Shown here: in pieces, positions 1 to 9,269 of the stretch
Layout of the letters: each line of letters opens with the position of its first letter
Position numbering within the stretch: position 1 is the stretch's first letter
Made by a program: the position numbers and the translations under genes
Notes under the pieces: model-generated
The model's input: the letters and a program-made list of their open reading frames with translations, nothing else
The model's database searches: none
Told to the model about the DNA's origin: nothing
Assembly: GCA_009602725.1 (NCBI GenBank)
Contig: WELB01000020.1
Coordinates: 732,824-763,621 of the forward strand
DNA from: Spirogloea muscicola
Lineage: Eukaryota; Streptophyta; Zygnematophyceae; Spirogloeales; Spirogloeaceae
Reading direction: 5' to 3'
DNA length: 30,798 nucleotides

Positions 1-1
1 T

Positions 2-178
2 TTGGGTCTTGTGTCCTGCTACCGTATGCGCTTGTCTATGTCCCTACAGCGGTCCCAGGCGATTGCTTTGCATCGCCGGGCTGGTCGCGCCCTTGCAGCA
101 GCCTCTGGGTTGCGCAGCGGGGTTGCTCTTCCTCCCCTCAGCTCATCTGACTTCCTACTGCTGACTCGGGGGTATTGA
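2..178 (+). pseudogene. 3' end of a LINE polyprotein ORF (5' truncated by window)
   Basis: An open frame runs from the window edge to the stop at 176-178. It encodes the extreme C-terminus of the same non-LTR retrotransposon family seen further on. It shares the spacing YRMRLxxSLQR, a histidine and arginine-rich HRRAGRALAAASG stretch, and the terminal LLLTRGY-stop. Residues differ from the other copies, so this is a third, more diverged subfamily. Its 3'-UTR is short or degraded, because a different short repeat starts at about 220. The upstream part lies outside the window, so it is not known whether the copy is intact. Likely a relic lying just 5' of the first desiccation-protein gene. Confidence 0.75.
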
Positions 179-219
179 GGGCGCCCTGTCTGCCTAGCCT
201 ACGGCTCCGTCATGAACAC

Positions 220-272
220 CTGTATGCATCTGGCTGGCAGTGTACAGCCGATTTTTTAATATCAGCAGCCGC
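220..272 (-). repeat. 52-bp dispersed repeat, copy 1
   Basis: Read on the minus strand this is GCGGCTGCTGAT, an A/T-rich run, CGGCTGT, then GCCAGCC and TGCATACAG. The same order of blocks recurs at 12294-12345 and 23495-23544 on the plus strand, with fragments near 6562 and 14746. This copy ends 33 bp before the ATG of the first desiccation-protein gene, so it lies in that gene's 5' flank or leader. It may be a short non-autonomous element. Confidence 0.6.
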
Positions 273-304
273 TTGATCCACCGCCGCTCGTCAGCCTGCC
301 CGTC

Positions 305-2149
305 ATGAAGGCCGCCGCCGCCACCGGCGCCGCCGTCGCCCTGCTCCTCTGCGCGGCCGCCGGCGCCGCCGTCGCGCAGAGCAGCTCTCCGCCGAGCACG
401 AAAGGTGCGCTGCGCGGCAGCCCGTGACGGGATGAGATCATGTCTCCTATATCTGCTGGACGTGCAGCAAGTCCACAAGGACGCAGCGAGCTTAGGACCG
501 GAAGCTCTTAACACCCTGCTGCGAGAGACAAGAAGTAGCATCTACGCCAGTAAAGAGAAGACCTCAACAAAGGATTTCACATCCCCACTTGGGTAACATC
601 TTGCAAGATGAAGTGCTCCACATTTTATCTGGCATGCTCGAGAAGTTTTTCTCCTTATGGAGCACCTACGCTTTGGCTTCTGCAGTGCCCATAACCGACA
701 ACTTCACTGACTACGAGCTCTTCCAGCTTGCTCTGAACCTTGAGTACCTTGAGGCTGAGTTCTACCTCTTCTCCGCCTATGGCTATGGCCTTGACAAGCT
801 CGCGCCAAGTCTCACCGGCGGAGGCCCTTCTCCTATTGGAGGACAGAAGGCTGTGCTGTCTCCGGACGTGGAGGCCATTGCCCAGATGCTCGGGCTTCAG
901 GAGATAGGGCACATAAGGTTCGCACACCTGAAGCAGCCACTATAATGCTCAAAGAAAAGCCGCGCACGTAGGATGTTGATGGAGTAGTCAACTATCTGAA
1001 GGCAACGCCTGACTTTCTGCCTTGGTTATTCGCAGGATCATCCGCCAGTTTCTTGGCAACAAGGCTTTCCCACGGCCTCTCATGAATATCGGAAGCGTGT
1101 GGGAGACGATCGGGAAGGATGCGCTGCTGCCTGCTATATTCAATCCCTACGTAGGCGATGTTCCTTGGCTTCTTGCAGCGTACAACCTCCCTTACGTTGG
1201 CCTCACAGGTTATGTCGGCAGCAATGACTATTTGACCAGCAGGAAGGCCAAGCACGTGAGCTTTCTATGATCTATTTGGTTTTGCATAATAACCTATGGC
1301 TTAGGATGCTACGTTGTCACGAGCTCTGGGTAGAGCTGTGAATGTTCGAAGTTTTCATCAAGCATTAAAAGGTCAAGTGGCAAGGTTTTGATGAGGATGT
1401 GATCGTTAGTACCACTGCTCGGCAGCATGTTCATATTTATCTCGCCAGTTCACAGGACGCCCACCAGATGTTGCCTTTTGACTCTCATGACCGGCGGGGG
1501 TCGGTATCTGCTTCAGCTGTTGGCGGGCGTACTTGGCGTGGAGGGAGGTCAAGACGCTATGCTCCGAACTTTACTGTGGAGCATTTGGGATAGTACTATT
1601 TCTCCTTATGGCCTGGCTGTGAAAAACATCACTGGTCTGCTTACACACTTGGGCAACATCCTCAACGGCCCCGACGCACCTGGCATTGTCATGGAGGTAA
1701 TAAGCTGGCAAAGATATTTCCATTTATAAACTCGTTATCTACTGCCATACACATCAGGTTGCACCCGGATTCAGTAATCTTTCCATGTACATGGACTTGA
1801 TGGAGTATCTCCTTGTCAGATTTGCCAAAGAATACTGCTTGCACTTGGATTTATAGATGACTTAAACAATCTCATTAGATCATTGGTCTCATGATTCTAC
1901 AGCTAATGCGAAGAGTTTTGTTGGTGATGTCAATTTCTGCAGAATATTGTGGTGCCTCCTTCACAAGGAGCGGAAGGCAAAACCAGTACCAACATCCTTT
2001 CTGCAAACGGTTCCTCAGTTTCGTATCAGAGAACTCCTGGCCAGGTCCTGACCACCGTCTATGGAAGCAAGGACCCGTTTGTACCTGGCGGCTTCTTCCC
2101 AAAGGGTGCAAATGGAGCAATTGCCAGGTCATATTTGAATCCAGCGTAA
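305..2149 (+). CDS. Desiccation-related protein, PCC13-62 type (copy 1)
   Basis: Five exons: 305-404, 686-917, 1036-1255, 1517-1696, 1943-2149. All introns are GT-AG and the phases close, giving about 312 residues, the usual length for PCC13-62-like proteins. Exon 1 encodes an Ala/Leu-rich signal peptide starting at the only in-frame ATG and ending near AVAQS, so secretion is likely. Exons 2-4 form a ferritin-like (Ferritin_2 type) four-helix domain. The helix NLEYLEAEFYLFSAYGYG carries paired acidic residues, QEIGHIR the second acid/His pair, and GVEGGQDAMLRTLLW a further helix. Exon 5 is the Gly/Pro-rich tail. The family accumulates in drying resurrection plants and algae; its exact biochemical activity is not known. 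A close tandem paralogue lies at 7004-8735 with identical intron positions and phases. Confidence 0.92.
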
Positions 2150-2860
2150 ACGGTTGGTATCCACATGGCTGACACTCCCAGAGACTTGGGCTTTGAAGAT
2201 TTCGCCAAGTAATGTAGTGAATGGCAATAACTGTACAGCACAGAGACAGGTCTCTCTGCAGATGTGCTAGCCTTTTTACTTGGCCAAATTGGCCATTTGG
2301 CCTTCGTTTGTTTCAAATTCACGAAGTTTCTTCTGTAGCTTGTAACCGGCTGCCGCCATCTACTCCAGTCACGACATTAGCAGACTTCGCAGTTTTTGAA
2401 AATATGTACCCTTCTTTAGGCAACACATGAGACCAAGCCAAACATTAGGCTTAGCTGAGAGCCCATTTGGCTTCACTTCTTAGCTTGCAAGTATGCTTTG
2501 TTCAAAGTACAGCTTGTGGAGCTTATCTGAATGGCACACGTCGCAGGCTGAAGCCTACTCCTGTGCGACGATGTGCTACTTAATTCAGGCATGCAATGCT
2601 TGCAAGATTGTATTCAGATTCTCCTTTTCTAGTGCGGGTATGTGGTCTGCAATTTGGTCTGTGTGTTCCAAAAGTCACCGAGAGTGAAAAACTGAAATGA
2701 CGAAATAGTCATGGCCTCTTGATTTGCTTCTTGTCACCAGTACAAGCGCTTGTGGTTGAGACCTTAGGTCGGCCAGCACAATGGCGGTTGATACGCTCGA
2801 TAAGTAGCTGACGAGGAAGTGGGTTCATCAAAGAAACAAAACAGCTCTTCGAAATTGACA
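2150..2860. other. Gene-free stretch after DRP copy 1
   Basis: No recognisable coding exon, RNA gene or repeat. The region is AT-richer than the exons. The first part is presumably 3'-UTR of the upstream gene. Confidence 0.5.
2341..2345 (+). terminator. Possible TGTAA poly(A) signal of DRP copy 1
   Basis: TGTAA, the usual green-algal polyadenylation signal, lies about 190 bp after the stop. A pentamer occurs often by chance, so this is only a candidate. Confidence 0.25.
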
Positions 2861-2861
2861 G

Positions 2862-3180
2862 CAGTGGCTGTGAGAGGTCAGCCCAAAGCAATGGAAAACG
2901 CCTGAAAGGGCCAGATGACGCAGAAAACAGGAGAGACGTGGCTCTTCCAGTGGGGCAAGAAGTGCTCGCCCGTAGAGAAGTGGGGCTGGCAAAGCCAGCC
3001 CAAAACGAATGGACAATATCCAAATTCAAGGGCAAGGACTGTGAATGAGAAAAGCCAGCCTTCATAAAATTCACAAAGTTCGAGAGAGTGGAAGGCTCTT
3101 CCACTCCGCTTTAGCACTCCGGCTCCTTCAGACCTTGTCCATTCCTTTGGGCTGGCCTCTCGCAGCCACCAGTTACTCTG
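2862..3180. repeat. Cluster of diverged LINE 3'-end hairpins
   Basis: Three hairpin cores of the LINE 3'-UTR type sit close together. One is at 2866-2884 (GGCTG/CAGCC stem). One is at 2983-3001 (GGGCTGG-CAAAG-CCAGCCC), preceded by GTGCTCGCCC as in true LINE ends and so minus-oriented. The third, at about 3147-3165, is in plus orientation (GGGCTGG then CAGCC). The pieces look like old, short, independently inserted 3' ends, followed directly by the longer fragment starting near 3211. Confidence 0.55.
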
Positions 3181-3210
3181 GCCGCACTAGCTTCTGCGCT
3201 GTTCCCACGG

Positions 3211-3957
3211 CAGAGAGCGGACGGCGGCCCACGACCGCCTCCAGAATGTGATGCATGGCATCCTGGTAGAGGCGGGCTTCTCGGTGCAGCGGAGCACTCC
3301 GGCGTCATGCCGCTCCAGCAAAGGGCCGACGGTCTCCACGCACGTCGCGTAGACCTTTTGGCCACCCCACCAGCCGGCGGGCCACGTCTTATCCTGGACG
3401 TGGTGACCACAGACGCCTACGACCGCTCACACCCAGCCCAATGTGCCATCAAGGCTGGGTATGCGGTCGCCTGCGCCGCTCGCGCTAAAGATCAATCATC
3501 CGCGGGAAGACAAGTTCTTCCCGCTGGCGATTGACACGCATGGGGCGTTGTGCGCTCGGTGGCTCGAGTTGCTCACCCAGCTCGCCCGCCACGCCATCGC
3601 CCGCCGCTTCCATGGGGAGCCGGTGGACTTTCCTGCAGCCGGGTGGCTAGCGCAGGTGTACCGGATGCCCTTGGCCGTCTCGCTGCAGCGCTTGATGGCC
3701 CGCGCGCTGCACCTGCGGGCCGGCAGAGCCCTCGCTGCCGCCTCTGGCTCCGGCCAGGGAACGGACCCACTTCCAGGAGCCTAGCGTCTCTGACCTAGGC
3801 TGCTTAGCAGGCAGGGGTTACTGAGTGATCCGTAGCTGCTTTGTTTCTTTGTGTGCTTGTTTTCCTTAGCGCTTCCCCTGGCCCCCTTCTCGTACTTTGT
3901 AATACTTTTTTAGGCTGGCTTTTCCAGCCCCTATCCTCAATAGGCGCACCTTTTCTG
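3211..3957 (+). pseudogene. LINE 3' fragment with endonuclease domain, frameshifted
   Basis: A 5'-truncated copy covering the end of the zinc-knuckle region, the whole restriction-like endonuclease domain, the C-terminus and the 3'-UTR. In one frame (about 3307-3480) it reads RRVDLLATPP...LILDVVTTD, the (P/V)D-X14-D nuclease signature. The frame then shifts near 3490, after which DKFFPLAIDTHGAL and RRFHGEPVDFPAAG continue to about 3780. The usual ending after SGSGQG is lost to a further shift. The 3'-UTR shows the shared tract from CTGAGTGATCCGTAGCTGC to the hairpin GGCTGGCTTTTCCAGCC near 3913 and the terminal CAATAGGCGCACC. Not functional. Confidence 0.85.
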
Positions 3958-4017
3958 CTTAACTTTTCCAGCCATAGCCCCCATTGGGCTTCTTCTCGAC
4001 GCCGCCAGCAGAGGAGA

Positions 4018-6310
4018 CAGTGCTCGCCCATTGAGGATAGGGGCTGGAAAAGCCAGCCCAAAAAAGAATGAACAGAGTACGAGAAGGGGGCCAGGGGAAG
4101 CGCTAAGAAAAACAAGCACACAAAGAAACAAAGCAGCTACGAATCACTCAGTAACCTCTGCTAAGCAGCCGCAGATCAGAGATGCTAGGCTTCTGGAAGT
4201 GGGTCCCCTGGCTAGAGCCAGAGGCAGAAGCGAGGGCTTTGCCGGCGCGAAGGTGCAGCGCGCGGGCCATAGACCTCTGCAGCCAGGCTTCAATGCTGCC
4301 GGCTCCCTCTCGCAGGTCTTTCGGATGAGGCTGGCGGTCTCGCTGCAGCGCTCTTTGGCTCATGCGGTCCACGCGCGGGCTGGCCGTGCTATGGCTGCTG
4401 CTTCCGGGTCTCGGCAAAGTGCCGCTTCTCCTGCTCCGAGTTACTCTGATCTGCTGTTGCTCACACGTGGATACTAAGCAGCCATCTGCATCTCCCTCTG
4501 CACCATCTTGCACTTTGTAGTGTAGTCCTTTTTCAGCACCTCTTTCTTTGGCTTTGAACATTGTCCATTCTTTTTGGGTTGGCTTTGCCAGCCCCTCTTC
4601 TCAATGGGCGAGCACCTTCTTTCTGCAGCGAGACGGCCTGGGGCATACGAGACTTTTGCGCCAGCGACCCGGCTGCAGGAAAGTCTACCGGCTCCCCATG
4701 GAAGCGACGGGGGATGGTGTGGCGGGCGAGCTGGTTGAGCAACTCGAGCCACCAAGCGCCCAGCGCCCCATGGGTGTCAATCGCCAACGGGAAGAACTCG
4801 ACTTCCCGCGGATGGTCGGCGCACTTGAGCTCTTTAGCCCGAGCGGCGCAGGCGACCGCATACCCAACCTTGACGGCACATTGGGCTGGGTGTGAGCGGT
4901 CGCATGCGTCGGTGGTCACCACGTCCAGGAGAAGACGTGGCCCGCCGCCCTGTGGGGTGGCCACCAGGTCTACTCGACGGGCGTGGAGACCGTCGGCCCT
5001 TTCCTGGAGCGGCATGACGCCGGAGTGCTCCGCTGCCACCGAGAAGCCAGCCTCCGCCAGGATGCCATGCATCGCATTGCGGAGGCGGTCGTGGGCCGCT
5101 GTCCGCTCGCCACCATGGGCGCAGCGCAGAACATGAGCGGCGAGCTCCCCAGACTCGGCCCCTCGCTCCACGCATACACACTGACGCACGCCCTGGAGAC
5201 ATAGAGGCGGCAATCCCCGGAGCCGGTGGACGGCAGTGCAAAATACCTGATCGGGGAGAGTGAGGGCGTCATTGATGGGGAGGGCCTGAAGCCACGCCGC
5301 TGCCCCCGGGGAGGAGGCCCCGCGCAAGTCGGCCTCGGGGAGCTGCAGCACGGCGGTGGTGGAGGTGGCCTTGTCGACCACGGACGCGAAGCGCGCTTGG
5401 ACGCGCAGGTCAGCGGTGTGCGCGAGGTGCGTAAAAGAGACCGCCTGGCCTGCCAGGTCCGGGTGCGCCGCGAGCAGCTCCTGGTGGGCGGAGCGAAGCG
5501 ACACCTGGAACGGCAGCGCGCCCATGTCGACCTCCACCACCGCCTGCTCCAGTGCACGCCGGCCGTGGACCATGAAGCGCTGGCCAACGGAGGCGGCAGT
5601 CTGCGCCCAGCTGCCGACGTATGCAGCCCGGCAAGAACGGGCGAGCGGGCGCAGGCCGAGACCACCGTGGCTGAGGGGAAGCGCCGCCTGGTGGTTAGCG
5701 GCTGGCGACTGGAGGAAGCCCTGGTGGCGGACCAGGGCCGCCAAGCTCGCCACCATGCCTGCGTCAAAATCGGCGTACGCCGCCAACGCCCCTGGGGACG
5801 GCGGAGTGACCCGCGTCAAGTACTGGGGCCGCTGCTTAATGGCCTTGGTCAACATGGCCAACGACAGCTGCATATCGTCCAGCTCGGGAAGCCGGGCCGC
5901 AGGCTGAAGATGCTCCGCAAGGCGGGCTCGCAGCTGCCCCCCCACGAAGGACGGCGCGCCCATGGGGACCCCCAGCAGGGAGAAGCCATTTGCTGGAGTC
6001 TGGCAGCCGGTGGGCAGCGTCAGGGTGGGTGGGTAGGCCGCAGGGAGACCAAGCCGCGCACTTCAACGCCCGGGTGGACAGGCCGAGGGTGGGCAGCTCA
6101 AAGGTGACGAAGGCCGCCGCCACGTCTTCCAGAGGGCCGACTATGGTGGTGTCGTCCGCGAAGGTGGGGAGTAGGACTCCTGGGTGTGCCGCCGCGGTAG
6201 CCTGCAGAGCCCGGTGGTGAGCGCGCGCAAAGTAGAAGCCGGCGAGGGGGTGCCACTTGCCGCGTGCCCGCTTGGGACTGCGGGACCTCCACTCGATCCA
6301 CCCCCGTCCG
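4018..6310 (-). mobile_element. Non-LTR retrotransposon (LINE), 5' truncated, largest copy in window
   Basis: Read on the minus strand, from 6310 the element gives the reverse-transcriptase palm (GKWHPLAGFYFA, then FADD in LLPTFADDTTIVGP near 6180). A one-base shift near 5985-6000 follows, then a long frame from 5963. That frame contains a C-X-C...H-X4-C zinc knuckle (QCVCVERGAES...HVLRCAHGG) and a restriction-like endonuclease (RRVDLVATPQ, fourteen residues between the two aspartates, LDVVTTD, then a lysine in AVKVGYAVA). The ORF ends RLLSRGY-stop at about 4148, and the 3'-UTR ends in a hairpin and GGGCGAGCACT. The N-terminal half of the reverse transcriptase is missing. The copy is interrupted by another LINE at 4272-4625 and is dead. 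Endonuclease plus CCHC resembles R2-like or Dualen/RandI-like elements. I cannot assign the clade. Confidence 0.85.
4272..4625 (+). mobile_element. Short LINE insertion (second subfamily) inside the larger LINE
   Basis: This plus-strand 3' fragment holds the last ORF codons (SLSQVFRMRLAVSLQRSL ... SYSDLLLLTRGY-stop, stop near 4475) and a 3'-UTR different from the host copy but ending in the same hairpin (GGGTTGG-CTTTG-CCAGCCC) and CAATGGGCGAGCACCTT. It splits the minus-strand host LINE between the codons for AVSLQ and RSMARALH. Removing it rejoins the host frame, and TCTGCAG is present on both sides as a probable target-site duplication. The same subfamily copy occurs inverted at 21541-21948. 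Confidence 0.85.
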
Positions 6311-6325
6311 CCAGAGGAAGGGGCT

Positions 6326-6525
6326 CGCCCATTGAGGATAGGGGCTGGACAAGCCAGCCCAAAAAAGAATGAACAAAGAACGAGAAGGGGGCCAGAGGAA
6401 GCCAGAGGAAGCGCTAAGAAACCAAAGCACACAAAGAAAGAAAGCAGCTACAAATTACTCAGTAACCCCTGCTAAGCAGCCGCAAATCAGAGAGGCTAGG
6501 GTCCTGGGCGGGAGGCAGAGTAGCT
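6326..6525 (-). mobile_element. LINE 3'-end fragment
   Basis: It begins (LINE 3' terminus) with GGCTCGCCCATTGAGG and the hairpin GGGCTGG-ACAAG-CCAGCCC. The shared 3'-UTR follows, then the stop at 6459-6461 preceded by SLSDLRLLSRGY. The copy is truncated shortly upstream, near 6520. It abuts the 5' truncation point of the larger LINE at 6310, so the two are joined head to tail in the minus orientation. Confidence 0.8.
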
Positions 6526-6561
6526 CCGTCGCGGGGGTATTTGTTTCTCTTTCTACTCTTT

Positions 6562-6605
6562 GATGCGGCTGCTGATATCGAGAGATGCTGATATCGAGAG
6601 AGCCG
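6562..6605. repeat. Short inverted/direct repeat around GCTGATATCGAGAG
   Basis: GCTGATATCGAGAG occurs twice in tandem, flanked by GCGGCT on the left and AGCCGC on the right, so the unit can fold on itself. GCGGCTGCTGAT is also the start of the 52-bp dispersed repeat, of which this may be a decayed piece. Confidence 0.4.
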
Positions 6606-7000
6606 CTGTGCGTACCGAGAGTTCTGGTGGGGAAAGTGGGGGTTGGAAACGGATGGAGTAGTGCATTGAGGTGGAAGGTGTGACGAGGGGCCCGAATTGA
6701 ATGGCCAAGTACCGGAGTGAGGGGGGTGTCTGACCGCCGACAACGACCCGGCGTTTGAAGCAGCCTTGCAACGGATGTCTGTCGGGGAGATCGACGGCTC
6801 GCCGCGGTTGTCGCCGCGCGCTCCCGCCTGCCGGCGCGCCACGTGGCTGCAGGCTGACGCCAGCGCCGGCAGCTTGAGCCGCGGCGACGCCACGCGGCGC
6901 CGACGGCGAGAGGTGGGGGAGCTGACCGGGAGGAGGGAGGCGGCCATCTGAGTGAGGGGCCAGGTAACATCACCGTCCATCTCGCGGGGAGGGAGGTTGG

Positions 7001-7001
7001 N
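7001..7001. other. Single N (probable collapsed gap)
   Basis: An undetermined base in GC-rich sequence exactly where DRP copy 2 should have its start codon. Confidence 0.8.
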
Positions 7002-7003
7002 CC

Positions 7004-8735
7004 GCGCTGCGCGCCGCCGCGCTGCTGGCGCTGGTCGCCGCCGCCGCCGCGCAGGGGCTCAGATGCGCCGAGGCGGATTGCGGTGAGAGCCCATCTCCCT
7101 CGCTCGCGCTGCCCTGGCCCGTCTAGCCTTGGTCTCGCAAGCAAGGCTCCAGCTTGCTGTGGCCGCATCCCGAGGCCCAGGTGGCCCACCGCTCGGCTGA
7201 GCCACTGCTTTTCGAGAGCGCGGCTCAAGCCCCGCGTCTTGAGTCGCGCATCCGCCGTCGTGGGTGCCGGCCGTCGCATTGAGAGCTGGCCGGCGGCGGT
7301 TGTCTCGCAGTGCCCATCACGGGCAATTTCACGGAGGTGCAGCTCTTCCAGCTGGCGCTCAACCTGGAGTACCTGGAGGCCGAGTTCTACCTCTTCTCCG
7401 CCTTCGGCTACGGCCTCGACAAGCTCGCCCCGCAATTGGCGGCCGGCGGGCCGTCTCCCATCGGTGGCAAGAAGGCTGCGCTGTCGCCAGAGGTCCGTGA
7501 GATCGCCATCATGCTCGGGTACCAGGAAATAGGCCACATCAGGTAAAGTCCCAAGACACGACCGGGTTGTCACAGCACTGGCCGTATGTCAAGCAGTGGC
7601 GCCTGCCGCTGACATGGTTTGATGATGCATTGAGGGTTGAAGTGAAGTATGCTGCGAGCGTGAGCAGGATCATCCGCCAGTTCCTCGGCAAGAACGCCTT
7701 CTACCGTCCGCTCATCGACATTGGAAGCGTGTGGAAGACGCTGGGCCAGAAGGCGCTGCTGCCTGGCAACCACACCTTTGACCCCTACTCGGGCGACATC
7801 CCGTGGCTACTCGCGGCGTTCAACATCCCTTATGTCGGCCTCACAGGCTACGTCGGCAGCAACGACTACATGACCACTAGAGATGGGAAGCACGTAAGAG
7901 CTGCAAAGCCATTGAAAGATCGCCTGTCGACCACCCATGCCTTTGGGGCCTACCTCGCCATCGGCTCTCGTTGACGCGCTAACAAGGTGTGCGTATGTGG
8001 GCTTGGTGGTGGTCAGCTGCTGGCTGGCGTGCTGGGCGTAGAGGGCGGCCAGGACGCGATGCTGCGCACATTGCTATGGACCCGGCGGGAGGAGCACGTT
8101 GCCCCTTTCGGCTTGGCTGTCAAGAACATTACCGGCCTTTTCGTGCACCTCGGCAACATCCTCAACGGCCCCACAGCGCCTGGCAACGTTATGGAGGTAC
8201 ATTATCAACCACCACCCTGTGCAACTAACTGAGAGTCAGGGTCAAATGTCTTAGCAGTCACTCTCTGGTGCTTTTGGCTCATGGTCATGCCTAACCTTGC
8301 GGACATTGACCTACAACAAAGCACTTCTAGCCTGTGCACGCGTCAGCGTCAGCAACATTGTTGTATGGTCTTGAATAAATGCGGCTTTCTGCCATCTCCA
8401 TCTGTTGCTCCTGGTCAGGTGGTAGTGGTAGCCATCAGCAGCTGGCTCCATCTTCAAGTTGTTAAGTAGCTGGCTATCAATAAAATTAGCTCCACAGCTG
8501 ACGCCAAGATGTGTACACGTGCTTGCTGCAGAACATTGTCGTCCAGCCTAGACTTGGTGCAGAGGGGAAAACCGGCACCAACATCCTTGCCGGCAATGGG
8601 TCCTCTGTGTCCTTCCAGCGGACGCCCAGGGAGGTGTTGTCGACAGTGTATGGAGGGTCTCCATATTTGCCTGGTGGATTCTTCCCCAGCGGTGCTGGTG
8701 GCGACATCGCCGTCTCCTACAAGGATCCACTGTGA
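7004..8735 (+). CDS. Desiccation-related protein, PCC13-62 type (copy 2, start codon lost)
   Basis: Exons 7004-7082 (partial), 7311-7542, 7668-7893, 8017-8196, 8532-8735. These give about 306 residues without the start. Exon 1 encodes the hydrophobic core of a signal peptide (ALLALVAAAAAQG). No in-frame ATG precedes it: the base at 7001 is N and the frame upstream meets TAA, so the start probably sits in a collapsed assembly gap. Exons 2-4 hold the ferritin-like helices (NLEYLEAEFYLFSAFGYG, QEIGHIR, GVEGGQDAMLRTLLW). Exon 2 is the same length as in copy 1 and roughly 80% identical by hand alignment; exon 4 also has the same length. Intron phases match copy 1 throughout. The tail ends GGDIAVSYKDPL-stop. 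Function as for copy 1: a probably secreted desiccation-associated protein of unknown biochemistry. Confidence 0.9.
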
Positions 8736-8932
8736 GCTGTATCACATTTTTTGCTCAATGACAAGTGCTGCTGGGGCTCCTCCCTGTGGCCGCGTGAGAG
8801 CTACAAAGTTGCAGGCTCGAAGCATCTTCTGCTGGACTGATGAGGGTGGGCCACAGCATAGTGATCTTCTTCGGATATTTGCATCTGAAGCCCCATTGCC
8901 TTATTAGATGACAACCGACTTTGTCTGGTTCT

Positions 8933-8978
8933 TCAGTTGATCAGACCATTGTCTGGTTCTTTAGTTGATCAGACCATT
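8933..8978. repeat. Two-copy tandem repeat after DRP copy 2
   Basis: TTGTCTGGTTCTT(C/T)AGTTGATCAGACCAT occurs twice in succession with one mismatch. GGTT...GATC is partly palindromic. It lies in the convergent space between DRP copy 2 and the homogentisate dioxygenase gene. Confidence 0.75.
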
Positions 8979-9145
8979 ATTTGGAAACGATTGTGGTATT
9001 AAAATCATGTTTTACAAGCTTGGAAAGAGACTGCCAGCTAGCCATGAAGTTCCCTCTGAGTTGGACAAATGTAACAATTGCGGCAAGGAACCAAATGTTT
9101 ATAATCGGCATGACGTCACACAGGTTCTAGTCAATGTCAAAGAAT

Positions 9146-9150
9146 TTACA
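9146..9150 (-). terminator. Possible TGTAA poly(A) signal of HGD
   Basis: TGTAA on the minus strand, about 120 bp past the HGD stop. Candidate only. Confidence 0.3.
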
Positions 9151-9269
9151 CTGCACATACCTAGTGATGCGACTATACAAGTATGTACATTGGCAACAAT
9201 GAACAAATTTGGTCTGTTGTACATAAAGGGTTTGAGTACCAAGCTTCTTCATAGCAGCTATTGTTCACA

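Noticed and set aside
5226-6107. A 293-codon plus-strand open frame and overlapping long plus-strand frames
   Set aside because: Antisense shadow of the minus-strand LINE ORF; the minus strand carries the recognisable knuckle and endonuclease motifs.
6455-7573. A 372-codon minus-strand frame across the N at 7001
   Set aside because: Antisense to DRP copy 2 exons 1-2 and read through an N; no family resemblance outside the LINE tail at 6459-6520.
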